From positions 3,224,001-3,288,000 of the forward strand of contig NZ_JAPEOX010000001.1 of assembly GCF_026340675.1 (NCBI RefSeq): a stretch of 64,000 nucleotides of DNA, given 5' to 3'. Under the pieces are notes generated by a model. It did no database searches, was not told where the DNA came from, and saw nothing but the letters and a program-made list of their open reading frames with translations. The position numbers and the translations under genes were made by a program. Source of the DNA: Streptomyces sp. NBC_01264. Its GTDB lineage: Bacteria; Actinomycetota; Actinomycetes; Streptomycetales; Streptomycetaceae. Below are positions 49,584 through 57,939 of the stretch, piece after piece (the first letter of the stretch is position 1; each line of letters begins with the position of its first letter).

Positions 49584-50672
49584 CTAGCCGCAGCAGTCCG
49601 GTTCCAGGCCCGCCGGCAGGGTCAGCCCGCCGAAGACCGTGCCGGTGGCCTCGTCGCCGCCCAGGGCGGCCACCGCGAGGAGCAGCGAGCCCGCCGTCCA
49701 GGTGGTCTGCTCGACGGGCCAGACCGCCCCGTCGTCGAAGACGTACCCGGTCCAGTACATGCCGTTCTCGGCCCGCAGGTGACCGATCGAGCGCAGGATC
49801 TCCAGCGCCCGGTCCGACTCCCCCGTCGCCCACAGCGCGAGCGCCAGTTCGCAGGACTCCCCGCCGGTCACCCAGGGGTTCGGCAGCACGCACCGTACGC
49901 CGAGGTCCGGGACGACGAACTCCTCCCAGCGTTCCTCGATCCGGGCCTTCGCCTCCGCACCGGTCAGCGCGCCGCCGAGGACCGGGTAGTACCAGTCCAT
50001 GGAATAGCGGGACTTGTCGAGGAACCGCTCCGGGTGCCGGCGTATCGCGTGCCCGAGGGCGCCCGCGGCCAGTTCCCAGTCGGGCTGCGGGTCGCCCCGG
50101 TACTCGGCGATGGCCAGTGCGCAGCGCAGCGCCTGGTGGATGGAGGAGGAGCCGGTGAGCAGGGCGTCCGAGACGTCCTCGCCGGACGGTTCGCGCTTCC
50201 AGCCGATCTCGCCGCCCGGCTGCTGGAGCCGCAGGACGAACTCGACGGCCGCGTACACGGCGGGCCACATCCGGTCGAGGAAGGCCTCGTCGCCGGTGGA
50301 CAGGTAGTGGTGCCAGACGCCGACGGCGAGGTACGCGGTGAAGTTGGTCTCGCGGCTCGCGTCCTGCGGCTCGCGGGTGTCGACCCCGTCCTCGCGGTCG
50401 GCGTAGGCCGCGTACCAGGAGCCGTCGTCGTTCTGGTGGCGGACCAGCCAGTCGTAGGCCCGCTCGGCGGCCTCGTGCTCGCCGGCCGCGTCGAGGGCCA
50501 TCGCGGCCTCGGTGTGGTCCCACGGGTCGAGGTGGTGCCCGCGGAACCACGGGATGGCCCCGTCGGTGCGCTGCGCGGCGAGGATCCCGGCGACGGTGGC
50601 GGCGGCCTGATCGGCCGTCAGTACGCCGTCCAGTACGAGGTGTTCGGGTGCGGTGCGCCCGGGAGAACTCAC
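49584..50672 (-). CDS. Alpha-barrel protein of glycoside hydrolase/prenyltransferase type
   Basis: 362 residues built of helical repeats: TVAGILAAQRTDGAIPWFRG, DHTEAAMALDAAGEHEAAER, RHQNDDGSWYAAY, and a long FTAYLAVGVWHHYLSTGDEA segment, as in (alpha/alpha)6 barrels of glycoside hydrolases and terpene/prenyl proteins. Annotation pipelines call such proteins prenyltransferases, which I doubt. GTG at 50672 overlaps the methyltransferase stop (GTGA). It is last in a three-gene operon with a glycosyltransferase and a methyltransferase, so a role in a methylated glycan or glycolipid is likely. Confidence 0.75.
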   Translation of the reverse strand: MSSPGRTAPEHLVLDGVLTADQAAATVAGILAAQRTDGAIPWFRGHHLDPWDHTEAAMALDAAGEHEAAERAYDWLVRHQNDDGSWYAAYADREDGVDTREPQDASRETNFTAYLAVGVWHHYLSTGDEAFLDRMWPAVYAAVEFVLRLQQPGGEIGWKREPSGEDVSDALLTGSSSIHQALRCALAIAEYRGDPQPDWELAAGALGHAIRRHPERFLDKSRYSMDWYYPVLGGALTGAEAKARIEERWEEFVVPDLGVRCVLPNPWVTGGESCELALALWATGESDRALEILRSIGHLRAENGMYWTGYVFDDGAVWPVEQTTWTAGSLLLAVAALGGDEATGTVFGGLTLPAGLEPDCCG

Positions 50673-51439
50673 TGCGCGGCGCCCACGGCCTCGGCCGCCG
50701 CCGCGTCCCCGACCGCGACTGCGGGCAGGTGCGGCTTGGTGGCGTAGGCGACGAAGCTCTTGCCTATGACCGGGTTCAGGGCCTGCTCCGCGAGCCGGGT
50801 GAGCGCGGGCTTCTTCATGATGTCCCAGACCAGGAGCTTGTGGTACGCCTTGACGGGCAGCGCCTGGTCGTTGTCGACGCCGAAGGCGCACTTGAGCCAC
50901 CAGTACGGCGAGTGCAGGCCGTGCGCGTGGTGGGTGCCGTACGGCTTGAGGCCCGCGGACTCCATCTTGCCGAGCAGCTCCTCCGCCTTGTAGATGCGGA
51001 TGTGGCCGCCCTCGACCTCGTGGTAGGCGTCGGAGAGCGCCCAGCAGATCTTCTCGGGGCCGTAGCGCGGCACGGTGATGGCGATGCGTCCGCCGGGCTT
51101 CAGGACGCGGACCATCTCGGCGAGGACGCCCTTGTCGTCGGGGATGTGCTCCATCACCTCGGAGATGATGACGACGTCGAAGGACTCGTCGGGGAAGGGC
51201 AGCGCGAGGGCGTCGCCCTCCATCGCGGTGGCGGTGGCGCCGGCCGGGGCCTCGCCGGCCTCCTTCATCGCGGCGAACCACTTGGCGACCTCGCGGATCT
51301 CCTCGCCGTTGCGGTCGAGGGCGACCACCTGGGCTCCGCGCCGGTAGCACTCGAAGGCGTGCCGGCCTGCGCCGCAGCCCAGATCGAGTACGCGGTCGCC
51401 TGCGGCGAGCGGGAACCGGGAGAAATCGACGGTCAGCAC
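50669..51439 (-). CDS. Class I SAM-dependent methyltransferase (UbiE/Coq5-like)
   Basis: 256 residues. SAM motif I is DRVLDLGCGAGRHAFECYRRG, motif II VVALDRNGEEI, and the Methyltransf_11 core continues with DALALPFPDESFDVVIISEVMEHI and LKPGGRIAITVPRYGPEK. GTG at 51439 is used; it lies 61 bp after the glycosyltransferase gene. The substrate is probably the product of that glycosyltransferase. A similar glycosyltransferase/methyltransferase/glycoside hydrolase set (Rv3030-Rv3032) makes methylglucose lipopolysaccharide in mycobacteria; the parallel is suggestive only. Confidence 0.87.
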   Translation of the reverse strand: MLTVDFSRFPLAAGDRVLDLGCGAGRHAFECYRRGAQVVALDRNGEEIREVAKWFAAMKEAGEAPAGATATAMEGDALALPFPDESFDVVIISEVMEHIPDDKGVLAEMVRVLKPGGRIAITVPRYGPEKICWALSDAYHEVEGGHIRIYKAEELLGKMESAGLKPYGTHHAHGLHSPYWWLKCAFGVDNDQALPVKAYHKLLVWDIMKKPALTRLAEQALNPVIGKSFVAYATKPHLPAVAVGDAAAAEAVGAAQ

Positions 51440-51500
51440 GTGGTCCTGCCTTCGCGGTCGCGGGGTGGGGAGAGGAACTGCATCGGACGGAAGGGGGAGG

Positions 51501-52853
51501 TCACCGGGCGGCGGTACGGGACTTCGCGCCCGCCGCCGCCCGCTCGATGGCGGCGCGGTAGTGGACGACGGTGCCCTCGGCGGCCTTGGCCCAGGTGAAG
51601 CGGGACAGCACCCGTTCGCGGCCTGCGGCGCCGAGCCGGGTGCGCAGTTCGGGGTCGCCCAGCAGCCGGCCCAGCGCGGCGGCCAGTGCGCCCGCGTCGC
51701 CGGGCGGCACGGCCAGGCAGCTCTCGCCGTCGGGGCCGGTGACCTCGGGAATCGCACCGCCTGTGGTGGCGACCAGCGGGGTGCCGGTGGCCATGGCCTC
51801 GGCCGCCGGGAGCGAGAAGCCCTCGTACAGCGAGGGGACGCAGGCGATCTGGGCGCTGCGGACGAGGTCGACGAGCTCGGTATCGGTGATGCCCTTGACG
51901 AAGCGGACGGCGTCCTGGAGTCCGTACGTCTCGATCGCGCGGGCCACCGGGCCCTGTTCGGCGCGCTTGCCGACGACGACGAGGTGCGCTTCGGGCTGTT
52001 CGGTACGGAGCTTCGCGAGCGCCTCGACGAGGTGCACGAGCCCCTTGAGCGGGACGTCTGCGCTGGAGGTGGTCACGATCCGCCCGGGCACCTCGGCGAC
52101 GGAGGCGTCGGGCGACCAGAGGTCGGTGTCGGCGCCGATGTGGACGACGTGGATGCGCTCGCCCGGGACGCCGAGGTGCTCGGCGATCTCCTTCTTGGAG
52201 GAGCCGGAGACGGTGAGCACGGAGGCAAGCCGCCGGGCGACGCGGCCCTGCATGCGGGTGAACCCGTACCAGCGCCGTACGGAGGCCCGCTTCCTGCGGT
52301 CCTTCGCGGCGGCCAGGTCCAGCTTGCGGTCGACGGTGATGGGGTGGTGGATGGTGGTGACCAGCGGGGCACCGAGGTCCGCCAACAGCCCGTAGCCGAG
52401 GGTCTGGTTGTCGTGGATGACGTCGAACTCACCGGCGCGCGCGGCCAGATGCCTGCGCGCGCGCAGCGAGAAGGTCAGCGGCTCGGGGAATCCGCCGGTC
52501 CACATGGTGGCGACCTCGACGGCGTCGATCCAGTCGCGGTACTCGTCACGCCCCGGCGTGCGGAAAGGGTCGGGGCTGCGGTAGAGGTCCAGGCTGGGGA
52601 GCTCGGTGAGGGTCGCGCCGGCGCCGGTGAGGGCGTCGGTGTCGAGCACCGGGTAGGGCTGCGCGCCGATGACCTCGACGGAGTGGCCCAGCTTCACGAG
52701 CTCGCGCGCGAGGTGGCGGACGTAGACGCCCTGGCCGCCGCAGAACGGGTTCCCCTTATAGGTGAGGAGTGCGATCCGCAACGGGCGGCCGTCTTCGGCG
52801 GCGGGAGCCGTTGACGGGCTCGTAGGGCTCGTCACCATGGCCTCTGCGGTCAC
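51501..52853 (-). CDS. GT4-family glycosyltransferase
   Basis: 450 residues with the GT-B fold: GNPFCGGQGVYVRHLARELVK near the N-terminus, FDVIHDNQTLGYGL, VLTVSGSSKKEIAEHLGVP, IVTTSSADVPLKGLVHLVEA, and the C-terminal CVPSLYEGFSLPAAEAMATG with the conserved EX7E glutamates. It transfers a nucleotide-activated sugar. GTG at 52853 follows AGAAGGGGG, while ATG at 52838 is a second choice. It is first in the operon; the divergent kstR gene and a KstR box lie upstream, so control by KstR is possible. Confidence 0.9.
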   Translation of the reverse strand: MTAEAMVTSPTSPSTAPAAEDGRPLRIALLTYKGNPFCGGQGVYVRHLARELVKLGHSVEVIGAQPYPVLDTDALTGAGATLTELPSLDLYRSPDPFRTPGRDEYRDWIDAVEVATMWTGGFPEPLTFSLRARRHLAARAGEFDVIHDNQTLGYGLLADLGAPLVTTIHHPITVDRKLDLAAAKDRRKRASVRRWYGFTRMQGRVARRLASVLTVSGSSKKEIAEHLGVPGERIHVVHIGADTDLWSPDASVAEVPGRIVTTSSADVPLKGLVHLVEALAKLRTEQPEAHLVVVGKRAEQGPVARAIETYGLQDAVRFVKGITDTELVDLVRSAQIACVPSLYEGFSLPAAEAMATGTPLVATTGGAIPEVTGPDGESCLAVPPGDAGALAAALGRLLGDPELRTRLGAAGRERVLSRFTWAKAAEGTVVHYRAAIERAAAGAKSRTAAR

Positions 52854-52906
52854 TCTCGGCCCCCTTCTCCCTGCACTTTCGCCGGAGCGTAACCGCTCGG
52901 ATAATC

Positions 52907-52920
52907 TAGAACAAGTTTCA
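52907..52920 (+). promoter_or_regulatory. KstR-type operator, perfect match
   Basis: TAGAACAAGTTTCA fits TNNAACNNGTTNNA at all fixed positions. It lies between the divergent glycosyltransferase and kstR genes, the expected place for autoregulation. Confidence 0.7.
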
Positions 52921-53069
52921 GACTTGATCCGTTGAAGAGCATTGAATCTACCGGCCGGAAACCACACCGTAAGAGGGGTGGCAGGTGATTCGCGCCACGG
53001 ATCGGGTGCCTGCCATGCTGGGGCGCGCGACGGCCCGGAGGTAGCACGTTCGGCCGCCCCGGCGCAGAC

Positions 53070-53783
53070 ATGAACGCCTTGGAACTGGAACGCCTCGGAA
53101 CCGGAACGGGACAGATGACAGCGGAAGCGAAGGCCGTGACCCCAGCCGTCACCACACCGGCGTCTCCGCCCCTGACGGAGCGCCAGGAAGCACGCCGCAG
53201 GCGGATCCTGCACGCCAGCGCCCAGTTGGCGAGCCGGGGCGGCTTCGACGCGGTGCAGATGCGGGAGGTGGCGGAGTCCTCCAGCGTGGCCCTGGGCACC
53301 CTGTACCGGTACTTCCCCTCCAAGGTGCACCTGCTCGTCGCGACCATGCAGGACCAGCTCCAGCACATGCACGGAACGCTGCGCAAGCGCCCGCCGGCCG
53401 GGGACGAGCCCTCGGCCCGGGTCGCGGAGACCTTGATGCGCGCCTTCCGCGCGCTCCAGCGGGAGCCGCACCTGGCCGACGCGATGGTCCGCGCCCTCAC
53501 CTTCGCGGACCGCAGCGTGAGCCCCGAGGTGGACACGGTCTCCCGGCTGACGACGGCGATCATCCTGGACGCGATGGGCCTGGACGCCCCGCCGACGGCG
53601 GAACAGCTGTCGGCGGTCCGGGTCATCGAGCACACCTGGCACTCGGCCCTGATCACCTGGCTCTCGGGCCGGGCCTCGATCGCCCAGGTCAAGATCGACA
53701 TCGAGACGGTCTGCCGCCTGATCGACCTCACGGCCCCGCAGCCCCCGGCGGCGACCGCTCCGACGCCCCCGAAAAAGTCCTGA
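53070..53783 (+). CDS. kstR: KstR-like TetR-family regulator
   Basis: 237 residues. The N-terminal helix-turn-helix reads RRRRILHASAQLASRGGFDA, VQMREVAESSSVALGTLYRY, FPSKVHLLVATMQDQ; the block VQMR, GTLYRYFPSKVHLLV is essentially that of mycobacterial KstR. The C-terminal part (DAMVRALTFADRSVSPEVDT, VIEHTWHSALITWLSGRAS) also matches. KstR represses cholesterol catabolism genes and is released by a steroid CoA-thioester. The start could be ATG 53070 or ATG 53115. Several KstR-like sites lie elsewhere in the window before acyl-CoA genes. Confidence 0.88.
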   Translation: MNALELERLGTGTGQMTAEAKAVTPAVTTPASPPLTERQEARRRRILHASAQLASRGGFDAVQMREVAESSSVALGTLYRYFPSKVHLLVATMQDQLQHMHGTLRKRPPAGDEPSARVAETLMRAFRALQREPHLADAMVRALTFADRSVSPEVDTVSRLTTAIILDAMGLDAPPTAEQLSAVRVIEHTWHSALITWLSGRASIAQVKIDIETVCRLIDLTAPQPPAATAPTPPKKS

Positions 53784-53846
53784 TCTGACGGGTCGGGCGG
53801 GCCGCGGGCGGGGCGCGGGCGGAGCGCGGGCGCTCTGGTGGCGCCG

Positions 53847-54518
53847 CTACTCCTGGGACTCGTCCTTGAAGGCCTCTTCCATCTCCGCCTCCGTGAAACG
53901 GCCTTCGCAGGCCAGGTCCGAGGCGAAGAAGGACAGCATGTCGGGCATGCCCGTGCCGGAGCCCTTGCCCGCGGAGAAGTCGTAGCGGCGGGCGAACAGG
54001 ACCCAGCCCTGCTTCTTCAGGGACACCTGGCTCAGCATGTTCTCCTGGAACGGGTCGCCCCCGGCCTTCCAGCCGAGCCGCTCCAGTTCCGCGATCGTGG
54101 CCGTGTACGCCTTCTCGGGATCCTCGACCCGCTCCATCGTCTGCCAGGGCACCATGCAGGCGAGCAGCTCGGCCCGGCGCCCGGCCACGTCCGCGGCCAC
54201 CCCCGTCGGCGACGGGAAGGCCGTGGCGTCCGCCTCGGGCTGCGGGAGCCCGGCCGCCGTCGTGGCGGCGACGACATCGGCGGCGGCCTGCTCCTTGCCG
54301 AAGGCACCGGTGGCCCCGGGGGACGCTCCGGAGGCGGCCGGGGAGGCGCCCGCGCCGGCCGACGCGGCGGACCCCGTGGGCGCCGCGGCTCCGTTCGGCG
54401 ACTTCGACGGGCTCGACGGCTTCTCCCGGGCCGGCGACGCCGACCCTCCGTCCGCCCCGCAGCCCGCCACCAGCAGCGCCCCGAGCACCACCCCGGCCGT
54501 CCACCCGCTCCTGCGCAT
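53847..54518 (-). CDS. Putative lipoprotein
   Basis: 223 residues. The lipobox is VVLGALLVAGCGADGG; a Ser/Pro/Ala-rich linker follows (PSSPSKSPNGAAAPTGSAA). The folded part is MVPWQTMERVEDPEKAYTAT, IAELERLGWKAGGDPFQENM, GWVLFARRYDFSAGKG, FASDLACEGRFTEAEMEEAF, with two cysteines likely bridged. No family recognised. ATG at 54518 places the signal correctly. It stands alone, convergent with kstR. Confidence 0.75.
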   Translation of the reverse strand: MRRSGWTAGVVLGALLVAGCGADGGSASPAREKPSSPSKSPNGAAAPTGSAASAGAGASPAASGASPGATGAFGKEQAAADVVAATTAAGLPQPEADATAFPSPTGVAADVAGRRAELLACMVPWQTMERVEDPEKAYTATIAELERLGWKAGGDPFQENMLSQVSLKKQGWVLFARRYDFSAGKGSGTGMPDMLSFFASDLACEGRFTEAEMEEAFKDESQE

Positions 54519-54668
54519 ACCGTTCGCCCCCACCTCACCTGCCGCCCGTTCCGTGCACCGGGCGGTCCTTCGTGGCAGGAGTCTCACACGCCCGCACGAG
54601 CAGGCCGGGACTCGGGGCCGGGAACCACGCTGTCCCCCGGCCCCGGCCCCGGCCCCCGGGCGGCCCCC

Positions 54669-54902
54669 TCACTCCTCCGGAGGGAACACAGCCTCGCCGC
54701 TGCCCAGCAGGGTGATCGCGATCGCCTCGACCGGGCATCCCTCCGCCGCCGCGAGCACGGGCTCACTCGCGTCCGTCTCGGCCGCCCGCGGGTGGGACTG
54801 CCGCGCCGAGTCGAGGGCGAAGCCCTCCGGGGCGTGGTTCACGCACATGCCCGAGCCGATGCAGACCCCCCGGTCCACCTCGACGTGCCACCGGTCGCCC
54901 AT
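54669..54902 (-). CDS. [3Fe-4S] ferredoxin of the P450-associated type
   Basis: 77 residues with three conserved cysteines: VCIGSGMC and EGCPVEA. Spacing CX5C...CP with Gly in place of a fourth Cys indicates a 3Fe-4S cluster, as in ferredoxins that feed P450s. ATG at 54902 overlaps the aldehyde dehydrogenase stop (ATGA), so both are co-translated. It is the only ferredoxin in the window and a candidate partner of the P450 near 27 kb. Confidence 0.92.
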   Translation of the reverse strand: MGDRWHVEVDRGVCIGSGMCVNHAPEGFALDSARQSHPRAAETDASEPVLAAAEGCPVEAIAITLLGSGEAVFPPEE

Positions 54903-56380
54903 CACTCACCGGCCGCGGGGGGTACGTACCCTGCCGGGAGGTGGATCATCTTGTGCTCCAGGTACTCGCCCAGCCCCTCCGGGCCGAACTCCCGCCCGAC
55001 GCCGCTGTTCTTGTAGCCGCCGAACGGCCCGAGCATGTCCAGGCTGAAGGTGTTCACGTTGAAGGTGCCGGTGCGCACCTGGCGCGCGAAGTCGATGCCG
55101 TGCTCCACGTCGCCGGTCCAGACGCTGCCGCTGAGCCCGAACTCCGAGTCGTTGGCGACCCGTACCGCCTCCGCCTCGTCCCCGTACGGGATCAGGCAGA
55201 CGACCGGGCCGAAGATCTCCTCGCGGGCGATCCGCATCGAGTTGTCGACGTCTCCGAAGAGGGTCGGCTCCACGTACCAGCCCTGCTCCAGGCCCGAGCC
55301 GGACGGACGCCCGCCGCCCGAGAGGACCTTGGCGCCCTCCTCCTGGCCGATCCGGATGTAGTCGAGCGAGCGCTGCTGCTGCCGCCTGGCCACCAGCGGG
55401 CCGAGCTGCGTCGCAGGGTCCATCGGGTCGCCGACGACCAGCGCCGAGGCCGCGGCGGCGAGCGCCTCGGCGATCTCCTCGTAGCGGCTGCGCGGGGCGA
55501 GGACGCGGGTCTGGGCCACGCAGGCCTGGCCGTTGTTCATCCAGGCCGCCGGGACGATGCCGGCGATGGTGGTGTCGAGGTCGGCGTCCGGGAGGATGAC
55601 GGCCGCGGACTTGCCGCCGAGTTCGAGGGTCACGCGGGTGAGGTTCTTCGAGGCGACCTCCATGACCCGCCGGCCGGCGGGCACGGAGCCGGTGAAGGCG
55701 ACCTTGTCCACGTCCGGGTGGCCGACGAGGTACTCGCTGACCTCGCGGTCGGCGGGCAGGATCGACAGCACGCCCTCGGGCAGCCCGGCCTCGCGGGCGA
55801 TGTCGGCGAGGATGTAGGAGTCGAGGACCGCCTCCGGGGACGGCTTGAGGATCACCGTGCAGCCGGTGAGCAGCGCGGGCGCCAGCTTGGCGGCGGCCAC
55901 GAACTGCGGGACGTTCCACGGGATGACGGCGGCGACGACGCCGACCGCCTCGCGCCGGACGAGGATCGGGCCGAGGACGCCCTGGCGGAACTCCTCGTAG
56001 GGGTAGTCGCGGGCCACGGTGATCGCGGCGTCGTAGACCATCATCGGGCCGAGGGCCTGAGCGAGGATGCTCCAGGAGTACGGGGACCCGTTCTGGGAGC
56101 TGATCGAGCGGGCGATCTCCTCGTGCCGGACGGCTATGGCGTCCTTGATCCTGGTCACCACCGCGATCCGCTCCTCGAGCGTGGTGCGCGGCCAGGGGCC
56201 CTCGTCGAAGGCCTTGCGGGCCGCGGCGACGGCCCGGTCGACGTCCGCCTTCGAGGCGTGCGGGACGCTGCCGATGACCTGCCCGGTGTGGGGCGAGACG
56301 ACCTTGATCGTGTCGGAGCCCAGCGGATCCGTCCACTCACCGCCGATGAACAGTTTTCCGTGTTCCACGAGCTCGGTCAT
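54902..56380 (-). CDS. NAD(P)-dependent aldehyde dehydrogenase
   Basis: 492 residues, full length. Catalytic features: PWNVPQFVAAAKLAPAL, FTGSVPAGRRVMEVA, VTLELGGKSAAVIL (Glu) and MNNGQACVAQTRVLAP (Cys nucleophile), then EIFGPVVCLIPYG. It is an ALDH of the broad betaine/phenylacetaldehyde-like group. It lies divergently from the MBL hydrolase with two KstR-like sites between, and is co-translated with the ferredoxin. Together with a P450 and alcohol dehydrogenase it would turn a side-chain alcohol into an acid for CoA activation; inferred. Confidence 0.93.
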   Translation of the reverse strand: MTELVEHGKLFIGGEWTDPLGSDTIKVVSPHTGQVIGSVPHASKADVDRAVAAARKAFDEGPWPRTTLEERIAVVTRIKDAIAVRHEEIARSISSQNGSPYSWSILAQALGPMMVYDAAITVARDYPYEEFRQGVLGPILVRREAVGVVAAVIPWNVPQFVAAAKLAPALLTGCTVILKPSPEAVLDSYILADIAREAGLPEGVLSILPADREVSEYLVGHPDVDKVAFTGSVPAGRRVMEVASKNLTRVTLELGGKSAAVILPDADLDTTIAGIVPAAWMNNGQACVAQTRVLAPRSRYEEIAEALAAAASALVVGDPMDPATQLGPLVARRQQQRSLDYIRIGQEEGAKVLSGGGRPSGSGLEQGWYVEPTLFGDVDNSMRIAREEIFGPVVCLIPYGDEAEAVRVANDSEFGLSGSVWTGDVEHGIDFARQVRTGTFNVNTFSLDMLGPFGGYKNSGVGREFGPEGLGEYLEHKMIHLPAGYVPPAAGE

Positions 56381-56409
56381 GGCTTGTGCCTCCTGCGGCT
56401 TGGCGTTGC

Positions 56410-56428
56410 AGAACTGATACCAGTTCTA
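56410..56428 (-). promoter_or_regulatory. Palindrome containing a KstR-like half-match before the ALDH gene
   Basis: AGAACTG-ATAC-CAGTTCT (56410-56427) is a 7-bp inverted repeat. On the reverse strand TAGAACTGGTATCA (56428-56415) matches the KstR pattern at seven of eight fixed positions. A second TetR-type repressor is an equally good reading. Confidence 0.5.
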
Positions 56429-56529
56429 GTTCTAGGAGTCCACGGCCCTGACCGAACCGCCTCGTACAACACATCGAAGATCCAACGACTAGTCAGATCG
56501 CCCCGAAGATGGTCGACTTGGGCTACTAA

Positions 56530-56543
56530 TGCAACACGTTCTC
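56530..56543 (+). promoter_or_regulatory. KstR-like operator before the MBL gene
   Basis: TGCAACACGTTCTC keeps T, AAC and GTT of the pattern and misses only the final A, as does the site at 33556. It is 17 bp from the GTG start. Confidence 0.5.
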
Positions 56544-56560
56544 GTGAGAGTGGAGCCAGA

Positions 56561-57637
56561 GTGGAGCCCTTCAAGGCAGAGGACACGACACTGGGCACCC
56601 CCCACGTCACCGATCACGGCGGCGGCGTGTGGGGCATCAAGGTCCCCATCCCCGACAATCCGCTCGGCCACACCCTCGTCCACGTCCTCGACACCGATCG
56701 CGGCCCGGTCCTCATCGACACCGGCTGGGACGACCCCGAGTCCTGGGACACCCTCGTCGCCGGGCTCGGCGCCCTCTCCATCGCCGTCGCCGACGTGCAC
56801 GGCGTGGTCATCACCCACCACCACCCCGACCACCACGGCCTGTCCGGCCAGGTCCGCGAGGCCTCCGGCGCCTGGATCGCCATGCACGCCGCCGACACCG
56901 AGGTCGTCGTACGGACCCGGGCCTCCGAACCCGGCGTCTGGTTCGACTACATGGCCGAGAAGCTGGCCACCGCCGGAGCCCCCGAGGAGCACATCGCCCC
57001 GCTGCGCGCCGCCCGCGCGAGCGGCCGCATGACCACCCTGCCCGGACTCCGGGCCGCCGTCCCCGACCGGGATATCGTGCCCGCGGAGCTGCTGCCGCTG
57101 GCCGGCCGCCGGCTGCGGGCGGTGTGGACCCCCGGGCACACCCCCGGCCACGTCTGCCTGCACCTGGAGGAGAAGCACCCGGGGAACCTCCCCGGCAACG
57201 GCCGCCTCTTCTCCGGGGACCACCTGCTGCCCGGGATCTCCCCGCACATCGGCCTCTACGAGGACCCCTCCTCCGAGGGGGTCGCCGATCCCCTCGGCGA
57301 CTACCTCGACTCCCTCGAACGCATCGGCCGCCTCCAGCCGGCCGAAGTGCTCCCGGCCCACCAGTACGCCTTCACCGACGCGCAGGGCCGCGTACGGGAA
57401 CTGCTGGACCACCACGAGGAGCGGCTGACCGGGCTGCGCGCGCTGCTCGCCGCCGAGCCGCTGACGCCGTGGGCGCTGGCGGAGCGGATGGAGTGGAACC
57501 GGCCCTGGGAGCAGATCCCGTACGGCTCCCGCAACATCGCGGTCTCGGAAGCGGAAGCCCACCTGCGGCGCCTGGTGAAACAGGGCCGGGCGGAGGCGGT
57601 TGCGGGCAGCGACCCCGTGACGTACCGCGCCGTGTAA
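56561..57637 (+). CDS. MBL-fold metallo-hydrolase
   Basis: 358 residues with the metallo-beta-lactamase motif VVITHHHPDHHGLSGQV, DTGWDDPESWDTLV upstream, GHTPGHVCLHLEEK and LFSGDHLLPGISPHIG later, and a C-terminal winged-helix-like part (ALLAAEPLTPWALAERMEWN). It resembles the glyoxalase II/thioesterase-like group. GTG at 56561 follows AGAGTGGAGCC. The nearby KstR-like site and the divergent ALDH suggest it acts in the same pathway, possibly as a CoA-thioesterase. Confidence 0.86.
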   Translation: MEPFKAEDTTLGTPHVTDHGGGVWGIKVPIPDNPLGHTLVHVLDTDRGPVLIDTGWDDPESWDTLVAGLGALSIAVADVHGVVITHHHPDHHGLSGQVREASGAWIAMHAADTEVVVRTRASEPGVWFDYMAEKLATAGAPEEHIAPLRAARASGRMTTLPGLRAAVPDRDIVPAELLPLAGRRLRAVWTPGHTPGHVCLHLEEKHPGNLPGNGRLFSGDHLLPGISPHIGLYEDPSSEGVADPLGDYLDSLERIGRLQPAEVLPAHQYAFTDAQGRVRELLDHHEERLTGLRALLAAEPLTPWALAERMEWNRPWEQIPYGSRNIAVSEAEAHLRRLVKQGRAEAVAGSDPVTYRAV

Positions 57638-57699
57638 GGGGCGCGGGCGGGCGGCGGCACCGGGCCCACACCCTACGGGCCGGTAGAGTATGGCCGTCG

Positions 57700-57848
57700 T
57701 CCACACTTCCGTACGGGGGGAAGCCGGTGCGAATCCGGCGCTGACCCGCAACCGTGACCCGCCCCGGCAGCATCGGGGGCGGGGAGCCGGATTGCCCCGT
57801 ACCGGAGGTGCGCGGCTCGTGCCGCCGGGTCCTCCGGCGGCCGGCACC
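57700..57848 (+). promoter_or_regulatory. Cobalamin riboswitch
   Basis: The leader contains the cobalamin aptamer signature: AAGCCGGTGCGAATCCGGC (57721-57739), ACCCGCAACCGTGA (57744-57757) and the B12 box GAGCCGGATTGCC (57784-57796). The flanks TTCCGTACGGGG (57707-57718) and CCCCGTACCGGA (57795-57806) close the outer helix. A GC-rich hairpin at 57819-57847 could be the expression platform. TAGAGT at 57684-57689 is the likely -10. It should switch the downstream operon off when cobalamin is plentiful. Confidence 0.92.
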
Positions 57849-57939
57849 GTCGAGGTAAACGGAGCCGGAGCCCGGTACCAGCCTCCATCGCTGTGCTGCC
57901 TGCCTCCGGGTCCCCGGCACGAGAGGCACCCGCCCCGCC

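Noticed and set aside
47961..50747. A forward-strand open frame of about 900 codons
   Set aside because: It runs antisense to four recognisable genes (DUF2550-like, lipoprotein, alpha-barrel, methyltransferase end) and shows no motif.
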